64,000 nucleotides of DNA, from positions 62,001 through 126,000 of the forward strand of contig NZ_JAGGPJ010000014.1 in NCBI RefSeq assembly GCF_018613875.1, read 5' to 3'. A model generated the notes under the pieces. The model was given only the letters and a program-made list of their open reading frames with translations. It was not told the DNA's origin and did not search any database. This document shows positions 17,334 through 26,350 of this stretch, piece after piece; the stretch's first letter is position 1, and every line of letters starts with the position of its first letter. This DNA is from Arthrobacter sp. ISL-28 (GTDB lineage: Bacteria; Actinomycetota; Actinomycetes; Actinomycetales; Micrococcaceae). The position numbers and the translations under genes are program-made.

Positions 17334-20006
17334 ATGAGCTATGTCCAGGACTTGGGCGAGGTGGGTCGCGGCGACGTCGCCATGGCCGGCGGCAAGGGCG
17401 CCAACCTCGGCGAGCTGACCCAGGCCGGATTCCCCGTTCCGCCCGGCTTCGTGCTGACCACCGCAGCGTATGCGGGCTTCGTCGAGGCCAACGGCCTCAC
17501 CCCGCGGATCCTCGAACTTGCCGCCCTTCCCCCCGGTGGCGGGGACGCGGACTATGATGCCGCCGCGCAGCGGATCCGGGTGCTGTTCACCGGCGGCGTG
17601 ATGCCGGAGGAGATCGCACGAGAGCTGCGCGAGGCCTACGGCCGGCTGTCCCGGAGGGCAGCCGCCCCGGTGGACGGCGGCGCTTCCGATGTGCCGGTGG
17701 CGGTCAGGTCCTCAGCCACCGCCGAAGATCTTGCTTCGGCCAGCTTCGCGGGACAGCAGGACACTTACTTGAACATCCGGGGCTTCGGGGACCTAGCGGC
17801 GGCCGTCATTGACTGCTGGGCGTCGCTGTGGACTGCCCGCGCCATGGCGTACCGCGCCCGTACAGGGCTCGATCCCGCCACGGTGCGCTTGGCAGTGGTG
17901 GTCCAGCAAATGGTCGAGTCCGACGCCGCCGGGGTCATGTTTACCGCCAACCCCTCCAACGGCCGCCGCGACCAGGTGGTGATCAGTGCTGCCTGGGGGC
18001 TGGGCGAATCCGTGGTCAGCGGAGCCGTCACCACGGACGACGTCGTGGTGGACCCCGGCACAGGCCGCGTGGAGTCGAGGCGGACCGCGGACAAGGAGGT
18101 CATGACCGCCTACTCGGAAAAGGGCACCAGGGAGCAACCGGTTCCTGAACAGCAGCGCCGCCAGCCAGTCTTGGATGACGGTGCGTCGGCCGCACTGGCA
18201 CGGCAGGGAGCTGCCATTGCCGAGCATTTCGGCGCGCCCCAGGACATTGAATGGGCGGCGTCGGCCGGCGAGTTCTTCATTGTGCAGTCCCGCCCGATCA
18301 CCGCGTTGCCCGAACCCTCGGGCGAAACTCCGACTGAATGGCCGCTGCCGTATCCGAAGGGCCTGTACTTCCGCGCGAGCATTGTGGAACAGCTCCCCGA
18401 TCCGCTCTCACCGCTGTTCGCCGACCTCATCGACGGTTCGGTGACGCGGTCGATCAGGGCCCTTCTGTCCGAGGCCGTGGGCCGCGACGTTGTGCGGGAA
18501 GGGGACGTCTCCCTGCCCACGATCAACGGCTACGCCTACTACTACTACAGCTCCAGCGGAATGTGGCGGGTGATGGGCAAGTCCTTGACCGCGGTGCGCG
18601 CCTTCGCCCGAGGCAAGGCGCACATGGGCATCAAGGGTTGGCGGGACCATTCCCACCCCCGCTACCGCGGGCTGGTGCGGCGCTGGGCCGCCAAACCGCT
18701 GAAGGACCTTCCGTCCTCCGAGCTGCTGGGCGGGATCTCCGCGCTGCTGGACGCCGGAACCGCCTATTACACGGCGGTGCAGTCCGTCATCCCGATCGCG
18801 GCAACGAGCGAGATTCTGTTCTGCGCATATTACGACCGGCTGGTCCGCCGTGCCGGCGACCCGCCCGGGCAGACGTTCCTGCTCGGGTACGACAGCGAGC
18901 CCATTCGCGCTGAGAAGTCGCTGTATGACCTCGCGGCGTGGACCCGTGGACGTCCGGAGTTGGCCGCAGCCCTGACCTCAGGGCCGGCCGAATCGATTGC
19001 CGAGTCCCTGCGGACGGGAGACAGGCCAGCCGGCGTGGACGCGGGGGAGTGGGAGCAGTGGCGTACGCGGTTCCAGCGGCATCTGGACCGGTTCGGGCAT
19101 GCCGTGTACAACCTTGACTTCGTCAACCCGGTGCCTGCCGACGATCCTTCGGCCCTGCTGGAAACCTTGAAGTTCTTCCTGCGAGGGGAGGGCAACGACC
19201 CGCATGAGCGCCAGAAGCTTTCGGCCAGCCGCCGGGAGGACCAGAGCCGGGCAATCCGCGCCAGGCTCGGCCCCGCCCGCCGCGCCGTGTTTACGCGGCT
19301 GCTGCGCTGGGCGCAGAAAGGGGCGCCCGTCCGTGAGGATGCGCTGGCAGACATCGGGTTGGCCTGGCCGCTGATGCGGCACATGCTGCTGGAGCTTGGC
19401 CGGCGGCTGGTCGGGTCGGGCATCATCGCCGAACCCGCCGACATCTTCTGGCTCCGGCTCGACGAGCTCCGCAACGCCATTGGGTTCGGCCTTGCCACCC
19501 CAGGCACAGCCATCACCGGTGCCGAACGGCCGGTACGGGCTGACGCCGTGGAGCAGCGCAAGATGGCATGGCGCGGCCAGCGGAAGGCCGCCGCGCCGCA
19601 ACTCCTGCCCGAGAGCCGCTGGGCCGAGCGGGCCTTCGGAAGTATGATGCCGGCCCGCTCCCAAGACCAGCACGGTGACACCTTCTCAGGAGTCGGCGCC
19701 AGTTCCGGGCTGGTGACCGCGCCGGCGCGCCTCCTCGGCGGCCCCGAGGACTTCGCGAGCATGCGGCCGGGCGAGGTCTTGGTTGCCCGCATGACCACGC
19801 CCGCCTGGACGCCGCTGTTCGCCATGGCTTCGGGAGTGGTCACCGATGTGGGCGGACCGTTAAGTCACAGCTCGATCGTTGCTCGGGAATACGGCATCCC
19901 GGCCGTTCTCGGCACGGGCGTAGCCACTCAGCGGCTCGCGAGCGGTCAGCGGGTCAGGGTCGACGGCGACGCCGGGACAGTCACGATTGAGCGCGTCGGG
20001 GCGTGA
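17334..20006 (+). CDS. PEP-synthase-like / rifampin-phosphotransferase-like dikinase
   Basis: 890 residues, starting 11 nt after hspR. The N-terminal ATP-grasp domain (about 8-330) has GGKGANLGELTQAGFPVPPGF, the RSSATAEDL loop and FTANPSNG. The C-terminal swivelling phosphohistidine domain (about 770-885) contains GGPLSHSSIVAREYG with the His at about residue 845. The PEP-binding TIM barrel of true PEP synthases and PPDKs is missing. The order ATP-grasp, variable middle, His domain is that of rifampin phosphotransferase (Rph) and related dikinases. Such enzymes move the beta-phosphate of ATP through the His to a small molecule. The acceptor here is unknown. Its place at the end of the heat-shock operon suggests stress induction. 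Confidence 0.8.
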   Translation: MSYVQDLGEVGRGDVAMAGGKGANLGELTQAGFPVPPGFVLTTAAYAGFVEANGLTPRILELAALPPGGGDADYDAAAQRIRVLFTGGVMPEEIARELREAYGRLSRRAAAPVDGGASDVPVAVRSSATAEDLASASFAGQQDTYLNIRGFGDLAAAVIDCWASLWTARAMAYRARTGLDPATVRLAVVVQQMVESDAAGVMFTANPSNGRRDQVVISAAWGLGESVVSGAVTTDDVVVDPGTGRVESRRTADKEVMTAYSEKGTREQPVPEQQRRQPVLDDGASAALARQGAAIAEHFGAPQDIEWAASAGEFFIVQSRPITALPEPSGETPTEWPLPYPKGLYFRASIVEQLPDPLSPLFADLIDGSVTRSIRALLSEAVGRDVVREGDVSLPTINGYAYYYYSSSGMWRVMGKSLTAVRAFARGKAHMGIKGWRDHSHPRYRGLVRRWAAKPLKDLPSSELLGGISALLDAGTAYYTAVQSVIPIAATSEILFCAYYDRLVRRAGDPPGQTFLLGYDSEPIRAEKSLYDLAAWTRGRPELAAALTSGPAESIAESLRTGDRPAGVDAGEWEQWRTRFQRHLDRFGHAVYNLDFVNPVPADDPSALLETLKFFLRGEGNDPHERQKLSASRREDQSRAIRARLGPARRAVFTRLLRWAQKGAPVREDALADIGLAWPLMRHMLLELGRRLVGSGIIAEPADIFWLRLDELRNAIGFGLATPGTAITGAERPVRADAVEQRKMAWRGQRKAAAPQLLPESRWAERAFGSMMPARSQDQHGDTFSGVGASSGLVTAPARLLGGPEDFASMRPGEVLVARMTTPAWTPLFAMASGVVTDVGGPLSHSSIVAREYGIPAVLGTGVATQRLASGQRVRVDGDAGTVTIERVGA

Positions 20007-20047
20007 CTGCGCCAGGATTCAACCCTTGGTCTCAGACAGTCACCGGC

Positions 20048-21010
20048 TTAGGGCGTCAGCGTCCGGACCGGTGAACCGTCAAGCCACGCAATGACGTCCT
20101 CGAACGCACCGCCGTAAAAGGCCCGGTAGCTCTCAGCCGTGACGTAGCCCAGATGAGGAGCGAGGACAGTTCGGGGTGCGGTCAGGAGCGGGTGTCCGGA
20201 CGGCAGCGGCTCCTGGTCGAACACATCCAGGGCCGCCCCGCGGATCCAGCCTTCGTGCAGTGCCGTGACGAGCGCACCCTGATCGACGAGCGGGCCGCGG
20301 GCAGTGTTGACCAGGACGCCGCCGGGGCCAAGGAGCCGCAGCTCGCGTGCTCCGACTGTTCCCTCCGAGCGTGCCGACAGGCGCAGGTGCAGGGACACGA
20401 CGTCAGACTCGCTGAAGAGCTGATCCTTGCTGACCTTGCGTGTGCCGGCGGCGGCGGCCGTCTCCTCGGTCAGGTTCTGGCTCCAGGCCAGCACGTCCAT
20501 GCCGAAGGCCCGCCCGTAACCGGCAATGCGCTGGCCGATCTTGCCGAGGCCGACGATTCCGAGCGTCTTGCCGGCGAGCTCAAAGCCGACCGTCTTCTGC
20601 CAGATGCCTGAGCGCAGCGAGTTCTCCTCCGCGGTCAGGTTCCGGGCGAACGCCAGCAGCAGTGCCCAAGTCAGCTCCGGCGCGGCCGTGGGTGAACCGC
20701 CCGTACCGCACACCGTGACGCCATGGTCGTCGGCGGCCTGCAGGTCGATGGAGGCGTTCGCAGCACCGGTGGTTATGAGCAGCTTCAGCTGCGGCAGCTG
20801 CCCGATCACTGCGCGCGGAAACGGTGTGCGTTCCCGCATCGCGATGACAATGTCAAAGTCCTTCAGCGCAGCCACCACGTCGGCCGCTGAGGCGTAGGGG
20901 TGGCGAAAAACAGTGACGCTGACGCCGCGTTCCTCCAGGGAGCCCCATGGAGCGAAGTCACCGGCCACTCCTTGGTAGTCATCGAGAATGGCAAGGCGGC
21001 GTTGGTTCAT
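20048..21010 (-). CDS. D-2-hydroxyacid dehydrogenase family protein
   Basis: 320 residues. The NAD-binding signature GIVGLGKIGQRIA is followed by the catalytic set: Arg in NTARGPLVD, Glu in FDQEPLP and His in APHLGY. The order and spacing match 2-hydroxyacid dehydrogenases such as phosphoglycerate or hydroxypyruvate reductases. SerA regulatory (ACT) domains are absent, so it is not the housekeeping SerA. It reduces a 2-keto acid or oxidises a D-2-hydroxyacid in the cytosol. Substrate unknown. It stands alone, convergent with the PEP-synthase-like gene. Confidence 0.88.
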   Translation of the reverse strand: MNQRRLAILDDYQGVAGDFAPWGSLEERGVSVTVFRHPYASAADVVAALKDFDIVIAMRERTPFPRAVIGQLPQLKLLITTGAANASIDLQAADDHGVTVCGTGGSPTAAPELTWALLLAFARNLTAEENSLRSGIWQKTVGFELAGKTLGIVGLGKIGQRIAGYGRAFGMDVLAWSQNLTEETAAAAGTRKVSKDQLFSESDVVSLHLRLSARSEGTVGARELRLLGPGGVLVNTARGPLVDQGALVTALHEGWIRGAALDVFDQEPLPSGHPLLTAPRTVLAPHLGYVTAESYRAFYGGAFEDVIAWLDGSPVRTLTP

Positions 21011-21041
21011 GGCTTTAACGTAGCGGACCGTTGCGGGAGGG

Positions 21042-21344
21042 TCAGAACCGGCGGGATTGGCCGGCGCCGCGGGAGGCGCCCGGGCCGGGGCTGTGCCTGC
21101 GGGGGCGTCGGAAGACGCTCACTCCGTCGCTCTGGAGAAACAGTGCCCGTCCCTGGCCGCCGTCCTGGATGAGCCAGATGACGCTCCCGTCGGGAGCCCG
21201 CATATCAATCCGGCCCGAGGCAATGGGACGTCCTTGGCAGTGAATCTCCACCTCGGCAGCAATGGAGAGCGTGGCCCAGTTGGCCACAGGTTCGGGGGCC
21301 AGTCGGCGTGAACGGGCACGGGCGTCAGCGGTGGAGGCGGTCAT
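21042..21344 (-). CDS. Small hypothetical protein
   Basis: 100 residues. The ATG has a good ribosome-binding site (AAAGGA, about 6 nt upstream). The middle (VEIHCQGRPIASGRIDMRAPDGSVIWLIQDGGQGRALFL) looks like a small beta-barrel fold, whereas the tail is arginine- and proline-rich and may be disordered. No family recognised. It follows a terminator-like hairpin, so it is probably transcribed alone. Confidence 0.55.
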   Translation of the reverse strand: MTASTADARARSRRLAPEPVANWATLSIAAEVEIHCQGRPIASGRIDMRAPDGSVIWLIQDGGQGRALFLQSDGVSVFRRPRRHSPGPGASRGAGQSRRF

Positions 21345-21370
21345 GGTGGTCCTTTCAGAGTACGGATGCG

Positions 21371-21414
21371 GCAGGCCGGGGTTCGGATCCCAACGGATTC
21401 CGACCCCGGCCTGC
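21371..21414. terminator. Hairpin downstream of the tct-usp operon
   Basis: GCAGGCCGGGGT (21371-21382) pairs with 21403-21414 over 12 bp, with further imperfect pairing inside (TCGGATCC against GGATTCCGA). It lies between the end of usp and the start of the next gene on the minus strand. Strong GC stem without a U-tract. Confidence 0.65.
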
Positions 21415-21473
21415 CCGGAGCTGTTGCCAGGTCAGCGGCGCGCGGCTCGGTCTGAGATGCCGCCACACCGCCC

Positions 21474-21869
21474 TCAGGTGCCGGCTTTGACCGCGAGTAC
21501 CGGGCAGGAGGCTTCGAGCAGAATCTGCTGAGCCGTGCTGCCCATGATCAGCTTTCCGACCGGAGTGCGCTTCCGGAGGCCGATGACGATCAGGTCGGCG
21601 CGGTATTTCTCTGCGGCATCCAGCACCTCGTTTGCGGCATCATGTCCCCGGACCGGCTGCAGGACGAGATGTTCCACGCCCTCCCTTTCCAGCCGCTCGG
21701 TGACCGCGGCGAGGTCCTCGGCCGGGACGTACCTTTTGTCCACCAGTGCGTCGCCCCGTGAGGAATTGATGATGACGAGCCGGCTCTGGTTTCGCTGGGC
21801 CTCGATGATCGCCCGGTCGAGGGCTGCCGCGCCCTCCGCGGTGGGAACGTAGCCGACGACGATGCTCAC
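21474..21869 (-). CDS. Universal stress protein (UspA family)
   Basis: 131 residues, GTG start overlapping the tctA stop (GTGA). It shows the Usp fold: [10 protein letters not shown] at the N-terminus, and the ATP-binding G-x2-G-x9-G-[ST] motif as the Gly-rich end [22 protein letters not shown], closing with CPVLAV. This G-S-rich motif marks the ATP-binding subgroup. Translational coupling to the transporter suggests that it modulates or senses transport. Usp genes do occur as the last gene of tctCBA operons in actinobacteria, as far as I recall. Confidence 0.9.
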   Translation of the reverse strand: MSIVVGYVPTAEGAAALDRAIIEAQRNQSRLVIINSSRGDALVDKRYVPAEDLAAVTERLEREGVEHLVLQPVRGHDAANEVLDAAEKYRADLIVIGLRKRTPVGKLIMGSTAQQILLEASCPVLAVKAGT

Positions 21870-23548
21870 TGTTTCTCCTGTCCGTGGTTGACGTGCGTGA
21901 CCTTGGGTGCGTCCGCGTTCTCCTGGCCGTCGCTGACATCAGCCTGCCTGTGGCGGGTTGCCGTCGGGCTGTCCACGGACGGGCTCTCTGCCGCTGAGCG
22001 GTCCGCCGTCGAGCGGTCTCCAACCGGGCCGCCGGTGACGGGACCGGCGGCTGCCACCCGAGTGGGGCGGGCCCGGCGCCATGCCTTGAACAGCAGCGGC
22101 CAGACCAGTACGAGGGCCACGATGATGTAGACCACGATGGCGATCGGCTCGCTCCAGAGGCCCGAGACGTCGCCAGCGCTCAGCTGCAGGGTCTTCCGCA
22201 GTTGGCCTTCAACACGCGGTCCCAGGATCACGCCGAGGATGAGCGGCAGCACGGGGAGTCCGAAACGCCTCATCATGAATCCCAGTGCGCCCAGGACCAG
22301 CAAAATCACCAGATCGAACGCCTGCAGGTTGACCGAGTATGCACCCAGGGTGGCGAAGAACAGGATGCCCGCGTACAGGTACGGGCGGGGCAGCCGGAGC
22401 AGCTTCGCCCAGAGCGGTGCCAGCGGAAGGTTCACCAGCAGCAGCAGCGTGTTGCCGATGAAGAGGCTGGCGATCAGTGCCCACACCAGGGGGCCCTCAT
22501 TTTCGAACAGCAGCGGACCCGGCTGGATGCCGAACTGGACGAAGGCGGCAAGCATGACGGCCGCGGTGGCGTTCGTGGGCAGACCAAGCGCGAGCATCGG
22601 GGTCAGGGTGCCGGCCGCCGCGGCGTTATTGGCCGCTTCCGGGCCGGCGACGCCTTCAATGGCACCCTTGCCGAACTCCTCGGGATGCTTGGATAGCCGC
22701 TTCTCCGTCACGTAGGAGAGGAAGGTGGGGATTTCGGCGCCACCTGCGGGCAGGGCGCCGAAGGGGAATCCGTATGCGGTGCCGCGCAGCCAGGGCTTCC
22801 AGGATCGCTTCCAGTCCTGCTTGCCCATCCAGGGCCGGCCGACCGGGATGATCTGCAGCGGTGTGCGGCGCAGGTGGGCGGCGACCCACAGTGCCTCGCC
22901 CACAGCGAAGATCGCGACCGCAATGACCACGATGTCCAGCCCGTCAGCCAGCAGGGGCTGGCCGAACGTGAGGCGTCGCTGCCCGGTAACGGAGTCGATG
23001 CCAACCAGGCCGATGGCCAGGCCGAGGCCCAAGGAAGCGAAGCCGCGGAGCCGGGACTCACCCAGGACGGCGGTGACGGCCAGCAGGGCAAGGATCATGA
23101 TGGCGAAGTAGCTGGGGGAGCCGAGGCTGACAGCGAAATCAACCACGATGGGGGTGAAGACCACGAGCAGGGTGGTGCCGATGGTGCCGGCCACGAACGA
23201 ACCGATGGCCGCCGTCGCGAGTGCCTGTGCGGCCCTGCCCGCCTTTGCCATCCTGTTGCCCTCGATCGCGGTGATCACGGACGACGATTCGCCGGGGGTG
23301 TTGAGCAGGATCGACGTGGTGGACCCGCCGTACATGCCGCCGTAGTAGATGCCGGCGAACATGATGAACGCGCTCGTCGGTTCGAGGACCGTGGCCACCG
23401 GAAGCAGCAGCGCCACGGTCATGGCCGGTCCGATGCCGGGCAGGACGCCGACGGCGGTGCCCAGGATGACGCCGATCAGGGCGTACAGGAGGTTCATGGG
23501 GGTCAGCGCCGTCGCGAACCCGTCCATGAGTGAGGACAGGATGTCCAT
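21866..23548 (-). CDS. tctA: Tripartite tricarboxylate transporter, large permease TctA
   Basis: 560 residues, about 11-12 membrane segments. The TctA signature [17 protein letters not shown] appears near residue 38, and [17 protein letters not shown] and [20 protein letters not shown] are the other conserved blocks. It forms the channel for a solute brought by TctC, driven by a cation gradient. The ATG directly follows the tctB stop. The C-terminal 60 residues are a hydrophilic tail rich in Ser, Ala and Asp, longer than in most TctA. Expected substrates are citrate or other tricarboxylates, but the family also takes up aromatic and other acids. Confidence 0.93.
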   Translation of the reverse strand: MDILSSLMDGFATALTPMNLLYALIGVILGTAVGVLPGIGPAMTVALLLPVATVLEPTSAFIMFAGIYYGGMYGGSTTSILLNTPGESSSVITAIEGNRMAKAGRAAQALATAAIGSFVAGTIGTTLLVVFTPIVVDFAVSLGSPSYFAIMILALLAVTAVLGESRLRGFASLGLGLAIGLVGIDSVTGQRRLTFGQPLLADGLDIVVIAVAIFAVGEALWVAAHLRRTPLQIIPVGRPWMGKQDWKRSWKPWLRGTAYGFPFGALPAGGAEIPTFLSYVTEKRLSKHPEEFGKGAIEGVAGPEAANNAAAAGTLTPMLALGLPTNATAAVMLAAFVQFGIQPGPLLFENEGPLVWALIASLFIGNTLLLLVNLPLAPLWAKLLRLPRPYLYAGILFFATLGAYSVNLQAFDLVILLVLGALGFMMRRFGLPVLPLILGVILGPRVEGQLRKTLQLSAGDVSGLWSEPIAIVVYIIVALVLVWPLLFKAWRRARPTRVAAAGPVTGGPVGDRSTADRSAAESPSVDSPTATRHRQADVSDGQENADAPKVTHVNHGQEKQ

Positions 23549-24052
23549 CTAGAGAATCCCTTCAAGGAGCCCGGCGGGAAGGGGGATGCCCAGGCCGAGG
23601 TAGAAGCCGTAGAAGGTCAGGAGAGCCAGGGCCAGGGAAATGAGTCCGTCACGGACGTAGTGGCGGCTTCCGAGTGCCCAGACGCTGCCCCAAAAGAGCA
23701 CCGTTCCGGAGATGACCCAGCCGGCCCAGTCGATCAGCAGGATGTTGGCGATGAAGGCGCCGGCCAGCGGGAGAATGGTCTTCCAGTCGGCCGGATGGGT
23801 CAGGTCGATGTCTTCGCCGCCTTCGGCCTCGCCGTGGCCGCCGCGGAGGACGTTTACGGCCAGCCACACGGAGCAGACGAGCAGGAGTGCGCCCACGATG
23901 ATGGGCACAGTCTTGGGGCCAACCGGGTCCGACTGGGAGTAAGGCGTGACCAGGCGCGCTGCGTCCAGGAGGACCAGGGCGCCGGCCGCCCCGAGCAGGG
24001 CGGCTACGCCCAGCTCGGAGCGGCCTTTGAGGCGGGAGGCCAAGGAGGTCAC
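23549..24052 (-). CDS. tctB: Tripartite tricarboxylate transporter, small permease TctB
   Basis: 167 residues with four hydrophobic segments, matching TctB in size and layout. GTG start overlapping the tctC stop (GTGA), and its own stop abuts tctA. It is the small membrane subunit that partners with TctA. Sequence conservation in this family is low, so the call rests on membrane pattern and position. Confidence 0.9.
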   Translation of the reverse strand: MTSLASRLKGRSELGVAALLGAAGALVLLDAARLVTPYSQSDPVGPKTVPIIVGALLLVCSVWLAVNVLRGGHGEAEGGEDIDLTHPADWKTILPLAGAFIANILLIDWAGWVISGTVLFWGSVWALGSRHYVRDGLISLALALLTFYGFYLGLGIPLPAGLLEGIL

Positions 24053-25059
24053 GTCAGGCCAAGCTTGGTCAGGACGTCGGCGACTCGCTTGTCCTGTTCG
24101 GTGAGGAAGGACTTGAATTCGTCACCGGTGATGAAGGCATCGGACCAGCCGTGGGTCTTCAATGCTTCCTTCCAGGACGCCGAGGCGTGCATCTTCTCCA
24201 GCGTGGCAATCAGTGTGTCGCGGTCGGCGTCGCTGATGCCCGGAGGAGCCACGATGCCGCGCCAGTTGGTGAAGACCAGGTCGATGTTTGACTCTTTGAG
24301 CGTGGGGGCGTCCACGCCTTCAAGCCGCTTCTCACCGCTGGTGGCCAGGACCCGGATGTCTCCGGACTTGATCTGCTGAAGGAATTCGCCGGCTCCGGAC
24401 GCTGCGAAACCGAGCTTGTTGCCGAGGATCGCGGGAAGAAGGTCACCGCCGCCGTCGTAGGAGACGAAGTTGACCTTGGTGGCGTCGATGCCGACGGCAC
24501 CGGCGAGCTGCATAGGCAGAAGGTGGTCTGGACCGCCGGGCGATGAGCCGCCGCCGACGCTGACCTTTGAGGGATCCTTCTTCCAGGCGGCCATGAGGTC
24601 GTCGATGGTCTTGTACGGGGAATCCTTGGAGACCATGATGGCGCCAGGCTCTTCGATGAGCCGCGCCAGCGGGGTGGTCTCGGTCAGTTTCGACTCGGAC
24701 TTGTTGGTGTAGCTGGCTCCGACGACGCCGAGGCCCATCAGCATGGTGAGGTCGCCGTTGCCCTTCTCGTTAACCACCCGGGCGAGGCCCACAGTCCCGC
24801 CGGCGCCGGCGAGGTTGAAGACCTCGGGGTTCGTGGCGAGCTTCTCGTCTTCGAGAACCTTTGCCGCCGCGCGTGCCGTGGTGTCGTATCCACCGCCGGG
24901 CGTGTTGGGCACCATGATGCGCAGCCCGGTGACGGGGCCGCTGTTTCCGCCGGTAGTGGCGGGTCCGGCTTTAGTGCCGCCGGTTGCTCCGCAGCCCGAG
25001 GCCATCAAGGCGATGCCTGCCGCGACTGCCGCTACGCGCAATGCGCTCAATCCGCGCAT
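24049..25059 (-). CDS. tctC: Tripartite tricarboxylate transporter solute-binding lipoprotein TctC (Bug family)
   Basis: 336 residues. The signal peptide ends in a lipobox MASGC with the modified Cys at 23, so the protein is anchored outside the membrane. The Bug-family clam-shell starts with LRIMVPNTPGGGYDTTARA (the PGG-x-D loop binds the carboxylate), and LARLIEEPGAIMV and GGGSSPGGPDHLL are further family blocks. It captures a carboxylic acid for TctA/TctB. First gene of the operon, with AGAGGAA as ribosome-binding site. The CitA/CitB-type two-component system 3 kb away probably regulates it. Confidence 0.93.
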   Translation of the reverse strand: MRGLSALRVAAVAAGIALMASGCGATGGTKAGPATTGGNSGPVTGLRIMVPNTPGGGYDTTARAAAKVLEDEKLATNPEVFNLAGAGGTVGLARVVNEKGNGDLTMLMGLGVVGASYTNKSESKLTETTPLARLIEEPGAIMVSKDSPYKTIDDLMAAWKKDPSKVSVGGGSSPGGPDHLLPMQLAGAVGIDATKVNFVSYDGGGDLLPAILGNKLGFAASGAGEFLQQIKSGDIRVLATSGEKRLEGVDAPTLKESNIDLVFTNWRGIVAPPGISDADRDTLIATLEKMHASASWKEALKTHGWSDAFITGDEFKSFLTEQDKRVADVLTKLGLT

Positions 25060-25207
25060 GTTGTTCCTCTTCTCGTTGATCCGTTTGATCGGTGTAGTCC
25101 GATGCTAGGACCGAAAGTGACGCGGCTCACTCTTGTGTAACCAGAAAAAGTTAAGTTCATTGCGTTCACGTTTCCGGGACGACACGGGTCCCAATGGCGG
25201 GCCCGGT

Positions 25208-26350
25208 TCAGGGGAGTGCGTACACACGGCGGGCGTTGCCGTGTGCGATGAGTTGCACGATCTTGCGGGCGTCCGCCTCTGACCAGTCGTCGTCGTCGAT
25301 CCATCCACCGACAACCTTGGTGATCGCATTGCGCCATAGTCTCGCTCCGAGGTAGTGGAGTTCGGCTGGGCCGAATGCATCGGAGGAGTAAAGGATTTTT
25401 GTGAAAGGAGCCAGTTCGAATGAGCGGGCCACCAAGTCCCGGCTCCGTGACCCTGTGAAATTCACGGCAAGGCCCACGTCGATATAGACGTTTTCGAAGG
25501 CGTGGGCCAAATAGCCGGCCTCGCGTTCGAATGGATAGCAGTGGAGGAGCATGATCGGTGTGTCTCGGACTTCGGGGGACCTGAGAAAGTCCAGGAGGTA
25601 CAGGGGATTGGTTTTGTGGAGGTCCAGATCGCGGTCACCGAAGCCGACATGGAACTGCAGCGGAAGCTTCATTGACACGGCGGTATAGATCCCGTGGGCA
25701 ATAAGTGTCACATCGGTGAGCTTCGCCCTGGTGCCGCCGCCTAGGTTCTCCCGCCAGCGGCGGGCTGCTTCAGTGACCGCAGCCGGGGTCGGTCGGCTGA
25801 GGTTTTGGTCGAATCCTGCGCGGTAGGCGAGAACTGTTTTGACGCCCACAGCGCTGAGGGTGAGGTTTTGAAGCCGCTGGCCGAACTCTTCGACGTAATC
25901 TGCCGGGTTGGCTATCTCCCGGATCAGCTGCTCGGCGACCACTTCCAGTCGTACGATCTCGTGGGTTCGTCCACCGGAAACATCGGCCATGCCGTCCAGG
26001 CCGAGGTAGTCAGCGGTAGTTAATCCTGTATCGATCAGCCAGTCGCTCACCCCGGCAGCGCGGGTCATGCGCCGGCTGACCTCGAGTTCGGCAAGCTCGG
26101 AGCGCCGGTTCCAGTAGTCCGCCGGTGAGGCATGTCGTGGCAGATCAAGGATGCCGCTGCACCAGCGCCGGATGGCGAACCCGATTTGCGTGTTATAGGT
26201 GTCCCTGGGGTTGGCCAGGGGTTCGTTGTTCCCCTCATTGAGTGAGTTTTGAAAGCGTTCCTCACCACCATCGGTGAGGAACGCGCCATGCACGTGGTGG
26301 TCGATGAGGCGGACTTGTTCTACGAAGGCCGGGAAGCTACCGCCCGCCAT
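25208..26350 (-). CDS. Amidohydrolase family protein resembling the N-terminal half of FluG
   Basis: 380 residues, amidohydrolase TIM barrel. LIDHHVHGAF near the N-terminus supplies the HxH metal ligands, QFHVGFGDRD and LLHCYPFE carry further His ligands, and YSSDAFGPAE contains the late Asp. This pattern matches the amidohydrolase half of fungal FluG and of bacterial homologues next to glutamine-synthetase-like genes. It starts in a TGATG overlap with that gene, so both are made together. Likely reaction: hydrolysis of an amide (possibly a gamma-glutamyl amide), inferred from the partner only. Confidence 0.8.
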   Translation of the reverse strand: MAGGSFPAFVEQVRLIDHHVHGAFLTDGGEERFQNSLNEGNNEPLANPRDTYNTQIGFAIRRWCSGILDLPRHASPADYWNRRSELAELEVSRRMTRAAGVSDWLIDTGLTTADYLGLDGMADVSGGRTHEIVRLEVVAEQLIREIANPADYVEEFGQRLQNLTLSAVGVKTVLAYRAGFDQNLSRPTPAAVTEAARRWRENLGGGTRAKLTDVTLIAHGIYTAVSMKLPLQFHVGFGDRDLDLHKTNPLYLLDFLRSPEVRDTPIMLLHCYPFEREAGYLAHAFENVYIDVGLAVNFTGSRSRDLVARSFELAPFTKILYSSDAFGPAELHYLGARLWRNAITKVVGGWIDDDDWSEADARKIVQLIAHGNARRVYALP